From Pseudomonas viridiflava (GTDB lineage Bacteria > Pseudomonadota > Gammaproteobacteria > Pseudomonadales > Pseudomonadaceae): 64,000 bases of DNA. The translations under genes were made by a program, and so were the position numbers. The stretch's first letter is position 1; each line of letters begins with the position of its first letter. This document shows, piece after piece, positions 25,857 through 33,788 of this stretch. The notes under the pieces are model-generated. The model was not told the origin of the DNA. It did no database searches and worked only from the letters and a program-made list of their open reading frames with translations. The stretch lies in assembly GCF_900591205.1 (NCBI RefSeq), contig NZ_UUPU01000105.1, forward strand, positions 110,725 to 174,724. The letters are read 5' to 3'.

Positions 25857-27020
25857 ATGTCGATCAACGTCGAAGATTATTTCGCGCGCGCCACTTTTGA
25901 CAAAATGAAGGCGTTCGCCGACAAGCAAGAAACCCCGTTCGTGGTGATCGACACCGCGATGATCAGCCAGGCTTACGATGACCTGCGCGCCGGTTTCGAA
26001 TTCGCCAAAGTCTATTACGCAGTCAAGGCCAACCCTGCGGTCGAGATCATCGACCTGTTGAAAGACAAGGGCTCGAGCTTCGACATCGCCTCGATCTATG
26101 AGCTGGACAAGGTCATGGACCGTGGTGTCAGCGCCGACCGTATCAGCTACGGCAACACCATCAAGAAATCCAAGGACATCCGCTACTTCTACGAGAAGGG
26201 CGTGCGCCTGTTTTCCACCGACTCAGAAGCTGACCTGCGCAACATCGCCAAGGCCGCGCCAGGTTCGAAAGTGTACGTGCGTATCCTCACCGAAGGCTCG
26301 ACCACGGCTGACTGGCCTTTGTCGCGCAAATTCGGCTGCCAGACCGACATGGCCATGGACCTGCTGATCCTCGCCCGTGACCTCGGCCTGGTGCCGTACG
26401 GCATCTCCTTCCACGTGGGTTCGCAACAGCGCGACATCAGCGTATGGGACGCGGCAATCGCCAAGGTCAAAGTGATCTTCGAGCGCCTGAAAGAAGAAGA
26501 CGGCATCCACCTCAAGCTGATCAACATGGGCGGCGGCTTCCCGGCCAACTACATCACCCGTACCAACAGCCTGGAAACCTACGCCGAAGAAATCATCCGC
26601 TTCCTCAAGGAAGATTTCGGCGACGACCTGCCGGAAATCATCCTGGAGCCGGGCCGTTCGTTGATCGCCAACGCCGGTATCCTGGTCAGCGAAGTGGTAC
26701 TGGTGGCGCGTAAATCGCGTACCGCCGTCGAGCGTTGGGTGTATACCGATGTGGGCAAATTCTCCGGCCTGATCGAAACCATGGACGAAGCCATCAAGTT
26801 CCCGATCTGGACCGAGAAAAAAGGTGAGATGGAAGAAGTGGTTATCGCCGGGCCTACCTGCGACAGCGCCGATATCATGTACGAAAACTACAAGTACGGC
26901 CTGCCGCTGAACCTGGCAATTGGTGATCGTTTGTACTGGCTGTCGACCGGTGCCTACACCACCAGCTACAGCGCAGTCGAGTTCAACGGCTTCCCGCCGC
27001 TGAAGTCGTTTTACGTGTAA
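25857..27020 (+). CDS. speC: Ornithine/lysine decarboxylase, fold III PLP enzyme
   Basis: This 387-residue cytoplasmic enzyme of the eukaryote-like ODC/DAPDC family makes putrescine (or cadaverine) from ornithine (or lysine). The PLP lysine is in Y-Y-A-V-K-A-N-P, the H-V-G-S-Q and N-M-G-G-G-F-P motifs bind cofactor, E-P-G-R-S contacts phosphate and C-D-S-A-D carries the catalytic Cys of the partner subunit. Substrate choice between ornithine and lysine cannot be told from motifs. ATG 25857 has TAGGAG upstream. It is monocistronic, with a leader and a terminator of its own. Confidence 0.92.
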   Translation: MSINVEDYFARATFDKMKAFADKQETPFVVIDTAMISQAYDDLRAGFEFAKVYYAVKANPAVEIIDLLKDKGSSFDIASIYELDKVMDRGVSADRISYGNTIKKSKDIRYFYEKGVRLFSTDSEADLRNIAKAAPGSKVYVRILTEGSTTADWPLSRKFGCQTDMAMDLLILARDLGLVPYGISFHVGSQQRDISVWDAAIAKVKVIFERLKEEDGIHLKLINMGGGFPANYITRTNSLETYAEEIIRFLKEDFGDDLPEIILEPGRSLIANAGILVSEVVLVARKSRTAVERWVYTDVGKFSGLIETMDEAIKFPIWTEKKGEMEEVVIAGPTCDSADIMYENYKYGLPLNLAIGDRLYWLSTGAYTTSYSAVEFNGFPPLKSFYV

Positions 27021-27058
27021 GAGCAGCCGCTGGTTTTCAGCGGCAAGCTGCAAGAAGA

Positions 27059-27085
27059 AGCCCATGACGTGTCATGGGCTTTTTT
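27059..27085 (+). terminator. Intrinsic terminator of speC
   Basis: Perfect 10-bp stem AGCCCATGAC / GTCATGGGCT with a 2-base centre and six T, 39 bases after the stop. It also separates speC from the convergent Sel1-repeat gene, which ends at 27091. Confidence 0.9.
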
Positions 27086-27090
27086 GTGGG

Positions 27091-27840
27091 TCAGGAAAGG
27101 GTCACGGCACGTTGTTGGTAGGTGTCTGCCATCGCACGAATCTGCGGATCACTCGCAGCAGCCAATGCGTCGTGCGCCGTTCGCAGAAACTTGAGATTGC
27201 CACCCGCCAACGCCTTGCGCAGCCACTCCAGCGCAGCGTCGATCTGGCCGCTGTCCGCCAGCACCGCCGCATAACTGAACTGCCCGCGAAAATCCCCGGC
27301 TTCGGCGGAACGTCGATACCATTGCACAGCGTTTTCCAGATCCCGAGGACAAAACCGGCCATCCTCCAGATACCGACCCACCAAGTTCATCGACTTGGCA
27401 TGGCCCTGCTCCGCCGCCTGGAGGTAAAGCGCCAGCGCCTGCTGCGGCGCCTCGGCCACTCCGCGCCCGGTAGCCAGCAGGTTGGCGTAGTTGTATTGCG
27501 CCCAATCCAAACCGGCCTCGGCCGCCCGGCGATATTCCCGCGCCGCCGCTGCTTCATCCACGGCACAACCCCAACCATGCTCCAGGCAGCGCCCGGCCAT
27601 ATTGCGCGCCATCAAATGCCCGCCATTGGCCGCAATCTGAAACCAGCGCAGCGCCAGCGCTTCATCACGCGCAATGCCGCGCCCTTCCAGCAGGATCTGC
27701 CCGAGCAGCGCCTGAGCGTCGACCACGCCCTCCTTCGCCGCCATCAGGATGGCCTGGGCCGCTCGCACCGGGGAGTCGTCGAGCATTGATTGCAGTTGCT
27801 CGACGTTGAGTACTTCTTCGCGGCGCAATAAAAAGCCCAT
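27091..27840 (-). CDS. Sel1-like repeat (TPR-type) protein
   Basis: This 249-residue protein, apparently cytoplasmic, consists of Sel1-like repeats (about 36 residues each), visible as L-G-x-x-L-x-x-G-R-G followed by A-L-x-W-x-x-x-A-A-x-x-G-H-x-x-A. At least four repeats run from about residue 45 to 190, with a degenerate tail. Sel1 proteins are scaffolds for protein interaction. The start ATG 27840 is 3 bases from the piuC stop, so it is translated with piuC; the same pair occurs in P. aeruginosa (PA4515-PA4516). No enzymatic role is implied. Confidence 0.85.
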   Translation of the reverse strand: MGFLLRREEVLNVEQLQSMLDDSPVRAAQAILMAAKEGVVDAQALLGQILLEGRGIARDEALALRWFQIAANGGHLMARNMAGRCLEHGWGCAVDEAAAAREYRRAAEAGLDWAQYNYANLLATGRGVAEAPQQALALYLQAAEQGHAKSMNLVGRYLEDGRFCPRDLENAVQWYRRSAEAGDFRGQFSYAAVLADSGQIDAALEWLRKALAGGNLKFLRTAHDALAAASDPQIRAMADTYQQRAVTLS

Positions 27841-27842
27841 GC

Positions 27843-28523
27843 TCAGACCTCGACCCAACGGCGCAACAGGTTGTGATAAGTGCCGGTGAGCTGGATCAAC
27901 GCGGGGTGGTCGGGTACGTCCGAGGTCAACTGCTGGATCGCGCCGTCCATCTCGAACAGCAGCGTGCGCTGGCTGTCTTCACGCACCAGGCTTTGGGTCC
28001 AGAAGAACGAGGCATAGCGCGCCCCTCGGGTCACGGCGTTGACCTTATGCAGGCTGGATCCGGGGTAGAGCACCATGTCACCGGCCGGCAATTTGACGCG
28101 CTGCAGGCCGAAGGTGTCCTGGATCTCCAGTTCGCCGCCGTCGTATTCCTGCGGATCGCTGAAGAACAGCGTGGACGACAAATCCGTGCGCACCCGCTCA
28201 TGGCTGCCCCGGGCCTGGCGCACGGCATTGTCGATATGGAAGTCGAAACTGCCGCCGGCGGTGTAGCAGTTAACCAACGGCGGGAAGACCTTGTGCGGTA
28301 ACGCCGCTGACATGAACAACGGATTTTTCCACAACCGCTCGAGCATCGCCGCGCCGATTTCCTTGGCCAATGGATGGCCTTCCGGCAATTGCAGGTTGTG
28401 TTTGGCCTTGGCGGACTGAGGCCCGGCAGTGATTTTGCCGTCGGCCCACTCGGTGGTTTCCAGGGCCTTGCGGATGCGCTGCACTTCCTCACGAGAGAAC
28501 AGGCCGGGAATGTGCAGCAACAT
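27843..28523 (-). CDS. piuC: PKHD-type Fe(II)/2-oxoglutarate hydroxylase PiuC
   Basis: This 226-residue cytoplasmic dioxygenase has an iron triad of His96, Asp98 (F-D-F-H-I-D) and His159 (S-S-L-H), with 2-oxoglutarate-binding Arg169. PiuC lies beside the iron-uptake receptor gene piuA in Pseudomonas and is iron-regulated; its substrate is not established. I chose the ATG at 28523, 226 residues, which is the family length, with AGGT about 7 bases upstream. It is divergent from piuA and shares a probable Fur-controlled intergenic region. Confidence 0.92.
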   Translation of the reverse strand: MLLHIPGLFSREEVQRIRKALETTEWADGKITAGPQSAKAKHNLQLPEGHPLAKEIGAAMLERLWKNPLFMSAALPHKVFPPLVNCYTAGGSFDFHIDNAVRQARGSHERVRTDLSSTLFFSDPQEYDGGELEIQDTFGLQRVKLPAGDMVLYPGSSLHKVNAVTRGARYASFFWTQSLVREDSQRTLLFEMDGAIQQLTSDVPDHPALIQLTGTYHNLLRRWVEV

Positions 28524-28551
28524 GGGCAATACCTGAAATCAGAGAGGCGCC

Positions 28552-28570
28552 AATGGTATTGATTCTTATC
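28552..28570. promoter_or_regulatory. Candidate Fur box between piuC and piuA
   Basis: Read on the minus strand, GATAAGAATCAATACCATT resembles the 19-bp Fur consensus in its first half (GATAA-x-x-AT). It lies 29 bases upstream of the piuC start. A second AT-rich stretch at about 28645-28670, with AATTGATA, may serve piuA. Confidence 0.4.
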
Positions 28571-28728
28571 CTGCCTGTAAAACGCGACAGACGGATGAGT
28601 TCGTAAAAACCGTAAACAGAAAGTGTAAAGAATGTAAATTCGTTGCAATTAGCAATGTATCTCAATTGATATAAAGTCTTGTTAACCCTATATTCCGCGG
28701 CCTCACATCCTTGGGGAAAGGACACGTC

Positions 28729-31032
28729 ATGTCGCGCACCACTACAAAAATATCTGCCGGTTCACCACGCATTCTGGCTTCGGCCATCGGCGTTGCCCTT
28801 AGCGCCAGCTCTGCTGCCCATCTGGCACAAGCGGCCGAAGACACCGAACAGAAAGGCCAGCGCAACAGCATCTCCCTGGGCGCCACCAGCATCACCGGCG
28901 AAGAACAGGACAACACTTCCTACCAGGTCGAAAAAGCCTCTTCGCAAAAGTACACCGCGCCGCTGGTGGACACGCCGCGCTCGGTGACCGTGGTGCCGCA
29001 ACAAGTGCTCAAGGACACCGCCGCCACCTCGTTGCAGGATGCTTTGCGCACCGTGCCGGGGATCACCTTCGGCGCCGGTGAAGGCGGCAACCCCCAGGGC
29101 GATCGCCCGTTTATCCGTGGGTTTGACGCCCAGGGCGACACCTACCTGGACGGCGTGCGCGACACCGGTGGCCAGAGCCGCGAGATCTTCGACATTGAAT
29201 CCATCGAAGTCAGCAAAGGCCCCAACTCCTCGTTCGGCGGCCGTGGTTCGGCCGGTGGCAGCCTCAACCTGGTGAGCAAAACCCCACAAGCGCGGGACTT
29301 CACCAACGGCGGCTTCACCTACGGCTCCGACCAGACCCGCCGCTACGTGCTCGACGTGAACCGCCAGTTCCTCGACGACAGCGCCGCGTTCCGCCTGAAC
29401 CTGATGAGCCACGAACAGAACGTCGCCGGCCGCGATGCGGTGAATTACGACCGTTGGGGCGTCGCGCCGTCGCTGACCTTCGGCCTCGGCACGCCGACCC
29501 GCGTCAACCTCAGCTACTACCACCTGGAAAGCAACGACCTGCCGGATTCGGGCATTCCCTACGGCTACAGTTCACCGACCGCCACCGCCCACGTACACGA
29601 CAAACCCACCGACGGCGGCGACAGCAATAACTTCTACGGTCTGAAAAGCCGCGATTTCCGCAAAACCCGCGCCGACATCAGCACGGTCTCCGTCGAGCAC
29701 GACCTGAGCGACACCATGACGCTGAAAAACACCCTGCGCCATGGCAGCACCGGCCAGGACTACGTGCTCACCCAGCCGGATGACAGCCAGCGCAACGTCA
29801 ACCGTTTCGGCACCGTGTGGCGTCGCGCCAACACTCGCGTCTCCACGACCACTACCACGACCAACCAGACGGATCTGTTCGGTAGCTTCCAGGCCCTGGG
29901 CTTCAAGCACAGCTACTCCACCGGCCTGGAATTTACCGGTGAAGAAACCCGCGTCAGCGGCTATACCGTCAGCCCGAACGCCAACCCGACCTGCACCGTG
30001 GCCGGTGGCAGCCGTGGCGGGCAGTGCACCTCGCTCGCCAACCCAAACCCGGACGACGCCTGGAACGGCAGCATCGCGCGCAATTACAACGGCACCAACA
30101 CCAAAGCCACCAGCCGCGCCGCGTATGTGTTCGACACCATCGAACTCGACCCGAAATGGCTGCTGAACGTCGGCCTGCGCTACGACACCTTCGACACCCA
30201 AGCCAATACCAATGCCGTGCCGACCGCCACCGTCCAGGCGCGCAGCAAGGTCAAGGACGACAGCCAATTCTTCAACTGGCAAGCGGGGCTGGTCTGGAAG
30301 CCACTGGACAACGGCAGCATCTACACCTCCTATGCCACCTCGGCCTCGCCGGCCGGCGGCCTGGTGGGTGAAGGCGTGGACAGCAACGCGATCCCGACCG
30401 GTATCAACACCAGCGACCTCAAGCCGGAAGAAACCGTCAACTACGAGTTGGGCACCAAGTGGGACCTGTTCCACAACCGCTTGTCTCTGTCGGCCGCGGT
30501 GTTCCGTACCGAGAAGAAAAACACGCGCATCCTGGTGGATTCCAACACCTACGAAACCGCCGGTGAATCTCGTGTAGATGGCCTGGAGCTGTCGGCCAGC
30601 GGCAAGATCACCGATCTTTGGCAAGTGTTCGCCGGTTACAGTTACTTGAAAGCCGAGCTGGTTGACCCAGGCAAGAACGGTAACCGCCAGGGCGTGGTCC
30701 AGGCCGGTTCCAACAAAGGCAACCAGATGCCCAACACGCCAGAGAATTCGTTCAGCCTGTGGACCACTTATGACGTGACTCCGAAGCTGACCATCGGCGG
30801 CGGCGCGTTCTATGTCGACCAGGTTTACGGCGATGCGGCCAACACCGTGTATGTGCCGTCCTACACACGCTACGACGCGATGGCCAGCTACAAATTGAGC
30901 AAGAACATCGACCTGCAACTGAACGTACAGAACCTCACCGACAAGACCTACTACGACAAGGCGTACGCCTCGCACTTCGCCAACCAGGCAGCCGGTCGTA
31001 CGGCACTGTTGTCCACCAGTTTCCACTTCTAA
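28729..31032 (+). CDS. piuA: TonB-dependent siderophore receptor PiuA (Fiu-like)
   Basis: This 767-residue outer-membrane receptor imports ferric catecholate-type siderophores using TonB energy. A long signal peptide of about 35 residues ends A-Q-A-A. The plug domain starts with D-T-P-R-S-V-T-V-V-P and includes G-F-D-A-Q-G-D-T-Y-L-D and the S-S-F-G-G-R-G-S-A-G-G motif; the barrel follows and ends in aromatic F-H-F. The ATG at 28729 has GGGGAAAGGA upstream. PiuA and its relatives are also uptake routes for siderophore-conjugated antibiotics in P. aeruginosa. A terminator follows, and piuB lies downstream. Confidence 0.93.
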   Translation: MSRTTTKISAGSPRILASAIGVALSASSAAHLAQAAEDTEQKGQRNSISLGATSITGEEQDNTSYQVEKASSQKYTAPLVDTPRSVTVVPQQVLKDTAATSLQDALRTVPGITFGAGEGGNPQGDRPFIRGFDAQGDTYLDGVRDTGGQSREIFDIESIEVSKGPNSSFGGRGSAGGSLNLVSKTPQARDFTNGGFTYGSDQTRRYVLDVNRQFLDDSAAFRLNLMSHEQNVAGRDAVNYDRWGVAPSLTFGLGTPTRVNLSYYHLESNDLPDSGIPYGYSSPTATAHVHDKPTDGGDSNNFYGLKSRDFRKTRADISTVSVEHDLSDTMTLKNTLRHGSTGQDYVLTQPDDSQRNVNRFGTVWRRANTRVSTTTTTTNQTDLFGSFQALGFKHSYSTGLEFTGEETRVSGYTVSPNANPTCTVAGGSRGGQCTSLANPNPDDAWNGSIARNYNGTNTKATSRAAYVFDTIELDPKWLLNVGLRYDTFDTQANTNAVPTATVQARSKVKDDSQFFNWQAGLVWKPLDNGSIYTSYATSASPAGGLVGEGVDSNAIPTGINTSDLKPEETVNYELGTKWDLFHNRLSLSAAVFRTEKKNTRILVDSNTYETAGESRVDGLELSASGKITDLWQVFAGYSYLKAELVDPGKNGNRQGVVQAGSNKGNQMPNTPENSFSLWTTYDVTPKLTIGGGAFYVDQVYGDAANTVYVPSYTRYDAMASYKLSKNIDLQLNVQNLTDKTYYDKAYASHFANQAAGRTALLSTSFHF

Positions 31033-31050
31033 ACGCGGCACGCCACAGCA

Positions 31051-31083
31051 AAAAGCCCCACGCATCGGATGCGTGGGGCTTTT
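31051..31083 (+). terminator. Intrinsic terminator after piuA
   Basis: Perfect stem of about 15 bp (AGCCCCACGCATC and its complement, GG centre) flanked by A and T runs, 19 bases after the piuA stop. Confidence 0.92.
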
Positions 31084-31166
31084 GCGTGTAAAACAGAATT
31101 TTTCTCGTTAACCCACGGCATAATGCGCGCCGTGCCCTACATATCCAGATAGACGAGGCGTCAGAC

Positions 31167-33692
31167 GTGTTGAAGAAAACCCTGTTCCAGTTGCACTGGT
31201 TCTTCGGCATTAGCGCCGGGCTGGTGCTGGCCTTGATGGGGATCACCGGGGCTGCGGTCTCGTTTCAGGATGAACTACTGCGGGCGCTCAACCCGAGCGT
31301 ACTGACCGTGCAAAAACGCGAGGCCGGTGTACTGCCGCCCGCCGAACTGGTGCGCAAGCTGGAGGCCACCGAAGGCCAGACCGTGGCCATGCTGTTCGTG
31401 GAAAGCGAAAGCGGCAACGCCGCCCGCGTGTTCTTCACCCCCCCGCCCGGTGAGCGCCGTGGCCAGTTGCGCTATTTCGATCCTTACACCGGCGACTACA
31501 TGGGCGACGTGGTCGGCCAGGACGTCTTCGGGTTCCTGCTGCAATTCCACCGTTTCCTGGTGATGGGTGATACAGGGCGCAACATCACCGGCGCCTGCAC
31601 GCTGATCCTGGTGTTCTTCTGCCTCTCCGGCCTGTACCTGCGCTGGCCGCGCCAAGTGGCGAGCTGGCGCGTCTGGCTGACGCTGGACTGGCGCAAGAAG
31701 GGTCGTGCCTTCAACTGGGACCTGCACTCGGTATTCGGCACCTGGTGCCTGCTGGCGTACCTGCTCTCGGCGCTGACCGGTTTGTATTGGTCCTACGACT
31801 GGTACAGCCAGGGCCTGACCAAGCTGCTGTCCGACGCGCCGCAAAATGAACGGGTACGCAAGCGTGGCCCGGCGCCCGCAGGCCCGACACCGGTGGCCAA
31901 CTACGACGCGATCTGGAGCAGCATCTACAGCAACGCAGGCCCGGGCCTGAGTGCCTATAACATCCGCATGCCGGGCGTCGCGGGGCAACCGGCCACCGTC
32001 TACTACCTGCTGAAAAACTCTCCGCATGACCGGGCGCTGAACCAGATCAACCTGGACCCGGCCAGCGGCGAGGTCAAATCCCATGACCAATACGCGAACA
32101 AAAGCTTCACGTCGCAGTTGTTGACCAGCGTTTATGCGCTGCACACCGGCAGTTATTTCGGCCTGGCGGGGCGGATTATCCTCACCGTGACCTCGCTGCT
32201 GATGCCGCTGTTTTTTATCACCGGCTGGCTGCTGTACCTGGATCGTCGCCGCAAAAAACGCCAGGTACGCGATGCACGCAAAGGGCTCAGCGCCAATCAC
32301 AGTGATGCGCCGGCCTGGCTGATCGGTTTTGCCAGCCAGAGCGGTTTTGCCGAACAGCTGGCTTGGCAGACCGCCGGGCAATTGCAGGCGGCCGGCCTGC
32401 CGGTGAAGGTGCAGCCGTTGGGCAGTGTCAGCCAGGAGGACCTGCGCCAGTCAGAAAACGCGTTGTTTGTAGTCAGCACCTTCGGCGACGGCGAAGCGCC
32501 CGACAGCGCCCGTGGTTTCGAGCGCAGCGTGCTCGGCCAGGACCTGCCGCTCAAGGGCCTGAACTATTCGGTACTGGCCCTGGGTGATCGTCAGTACGAA
32601 CACTTCTGCGGCTTTGCCCGGCGCCTGCATTTCTGGCTGACCAACCAGGGCGGCAACCCGCTGTTTGCCCCGGTGGAAGTCGACAGCGGCGACAGCGCGG
32701 CGCTGCTGAACTGGCAGCAGCAGCTGGGCCAACTCACCGGCCATGCACCGGCAGCGGCATGGCCGACCGCCCAGTATGAACACTGGACGCTGAACCAGCG
32801 CACCCTGCTCAACCCTGACAGCAGCGGTTCCAATGTGTACCTGCTGGGCCTGACCAGCGCCTCGCCGCAGCGCTGGGAGGCCGGTGACCTGGTGGAAGTC
32901 CTGCCACGCAACTGCCCCTGGGCCATCGAGCACTTCCTTGAGGGCCTGGGCCTGGCAGGCAGCGACGGCGTGCTGGTCGACGGCCTGCCACACACCCTCA
33001 GCCAGGCCCTGGCGACGCGCCAACTGCCGGACAACCGCGCCCATCTGGTGGGCCTGCACGCCCAGGCGCTGGTGAACGCGCTGGCACCGTTGGGCATGCG
33101 CGAATACTCCATCGCCTCGATTGCCGGCGACGGCGTGCTGGAACTGATCGTGCGCCAGGAACGCCACCCGGACGGCAGCCTCGGCGTGGCCAGCGGCTGG
33201 CTGACTGAGCACGCGGCCGTCGGCTCGGGCATCCGCCTGCGCCTGCGCCGCAACAGTGGCTTCCACCTGCCGGATGCGCCGGTGCCGTTGATTCTGCTGG
33301 GCAATGGCACCGGCCTGGCCGGCTTGCGCAGTTTGCTCAAGGCGCGGATTGCCGATGGCCAGCAGCGCAACTGGCTGTTGTTCGGCGAACGTAATATCGC
33401 CCACGATTTCCTCTGCCAGGACGAGCTGCAAGGCTGGCTCGCCAGCGGTGACCTGGCCTTGCTGGACCTGGCTTTTTCCCGCGACCAGCAGGAGAAGATC
33501 TACGTGCAGGACCGCCTGCGCGAATCCGCCGAGGTGCTGCGTAAATGGCTGGCGGACGGCGCGGCGATTTATGTATGCGGGAGCTTGCAGGGCATGGCAT
33601 CGGGGGTGGATCAGGTGCTGCACGATGTGCTGGGCAGCGAAGCGGTGGAGCGCTTGATTGAACAAGGCCGCTATCGTCGGGATGTGTACTGA
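31167..33692 (+). CDS. piuB: PepSY-membrane / flavodoxin / FNR-type fused reductase PiuB
   Basis: This 841-residue protein has N-terminal PepSY-associated membrane helices (about residues 8-370, with a periplasmic loop and a conserved His in F-H-R-F and T-W-C-type helices), then a flavodoxin-like domain (about 380-515, F-A-S-Q-S-G-F-A-E) and a C-terminal FAD/NADPH reductase domain (G-N-G-T-G-L-A-G-L near 712; ending with V-C-G-S-L-Q-G-M). It should pass electrons from NADPH across the inner membrane, probably to reduce ferric siderophores. The start is GTG at 31167, with GAGG 8 bases upstream. The piuA terminator lies between piuA and piuB. Confidence 0.88.
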   Translation: MLKKTLFQLHWFFGISAGLVLALMGITGAAVSFQDELLRALNPSVLTVQKREAGVLPPAELVRKLEATEGQTVAMLFVESESGNAARVFFTPPPGERRGQLRYFDPYTGDYMGDVVGQDVFGFLLQFHRFLVMGDTGRNITGACTLILVFFCLSGLYLRWPRQVASWRVWLTLDWRKKGRAFNWDLHSVFGTWCLLAYLLSALTGLYWSYDWYSQGLTKLLSDAPQNERVRKRGPAPAGPTPVANYDAIWSSIYSNAGPGLSAYNIRMPGVAGQPATVYYLLKNSPHDRALNQINLDPASGEVKSHDQYANKSFTSQLLTSVYALHTGSYFGLAGRIILTVTSLLMPLFFITGWLLYLDRRRKKRQVRDARKGLSANHSDAPAWLIGFASQSGFAEQLAWQTAGQLQAAGLPVKVQPLGSVSQEDLRQSENALFVVSTFGDGEAPDSARGFERSVLGQDLPLKGLNYSVLALGDRQYEHFCGFARRLHFWLTNQGGNPLFAPVEVDSGDSAALLNWQQQLGQLTGHAPAAAWPTAQYEHWTLNQRTLLNPDSSGSNVYLLGLTSASPQRWEAGDLVEVLPRNCPWAIEHFLEGLGLAGSDGVLVDGLPHTLSQALATRQLPDNRAHLVGLHAQALVNALAPLGMREYSIASIAGDGVLELIVRQERHPDGSLGVASGWLTEHAAVGSGIRLRLRRNSGFHLPDAPVPLILLGNGTGLAGLRSLLKARIADGQQRNWLLFGERNIAHDFLCQDELQGWLASGDLALLDLAFSRDQQEKIYVQDRLRESAEVLRKWLADGAAIYVCGSLQGMASGVDQVLHDVLGSEAVERLIEQGRYRRDVY

Positions 33693-33697
33693 TTAAA

Positions 33698-33769
33698 TGT
33701 GGGAGCTGGCTTGCCTGCGATAGCGGTGGTGAATTCACTACCGCTATCGCAGGCAAGCCAGCTCCCACA
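33698..33769. repeat. REPIN with perfect 30-bp arms and a near-palindromic loop
   Basis: The left arm 33698-33727 and right arm 33740-33769 are exact complements. The 12-base centre contains GTGAATTCAC, so the whole 72 bp is a palindrome with one mismatched pair. Same REP type (TGTGGGAGCTGGCTTGCCTGCGATAG) as 25414-25507. It starts 5 bases after the piuB stop. Confidence 0.9.
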
Positions 33770-33788
33770 GTGTTGATTGCATTTCAAA

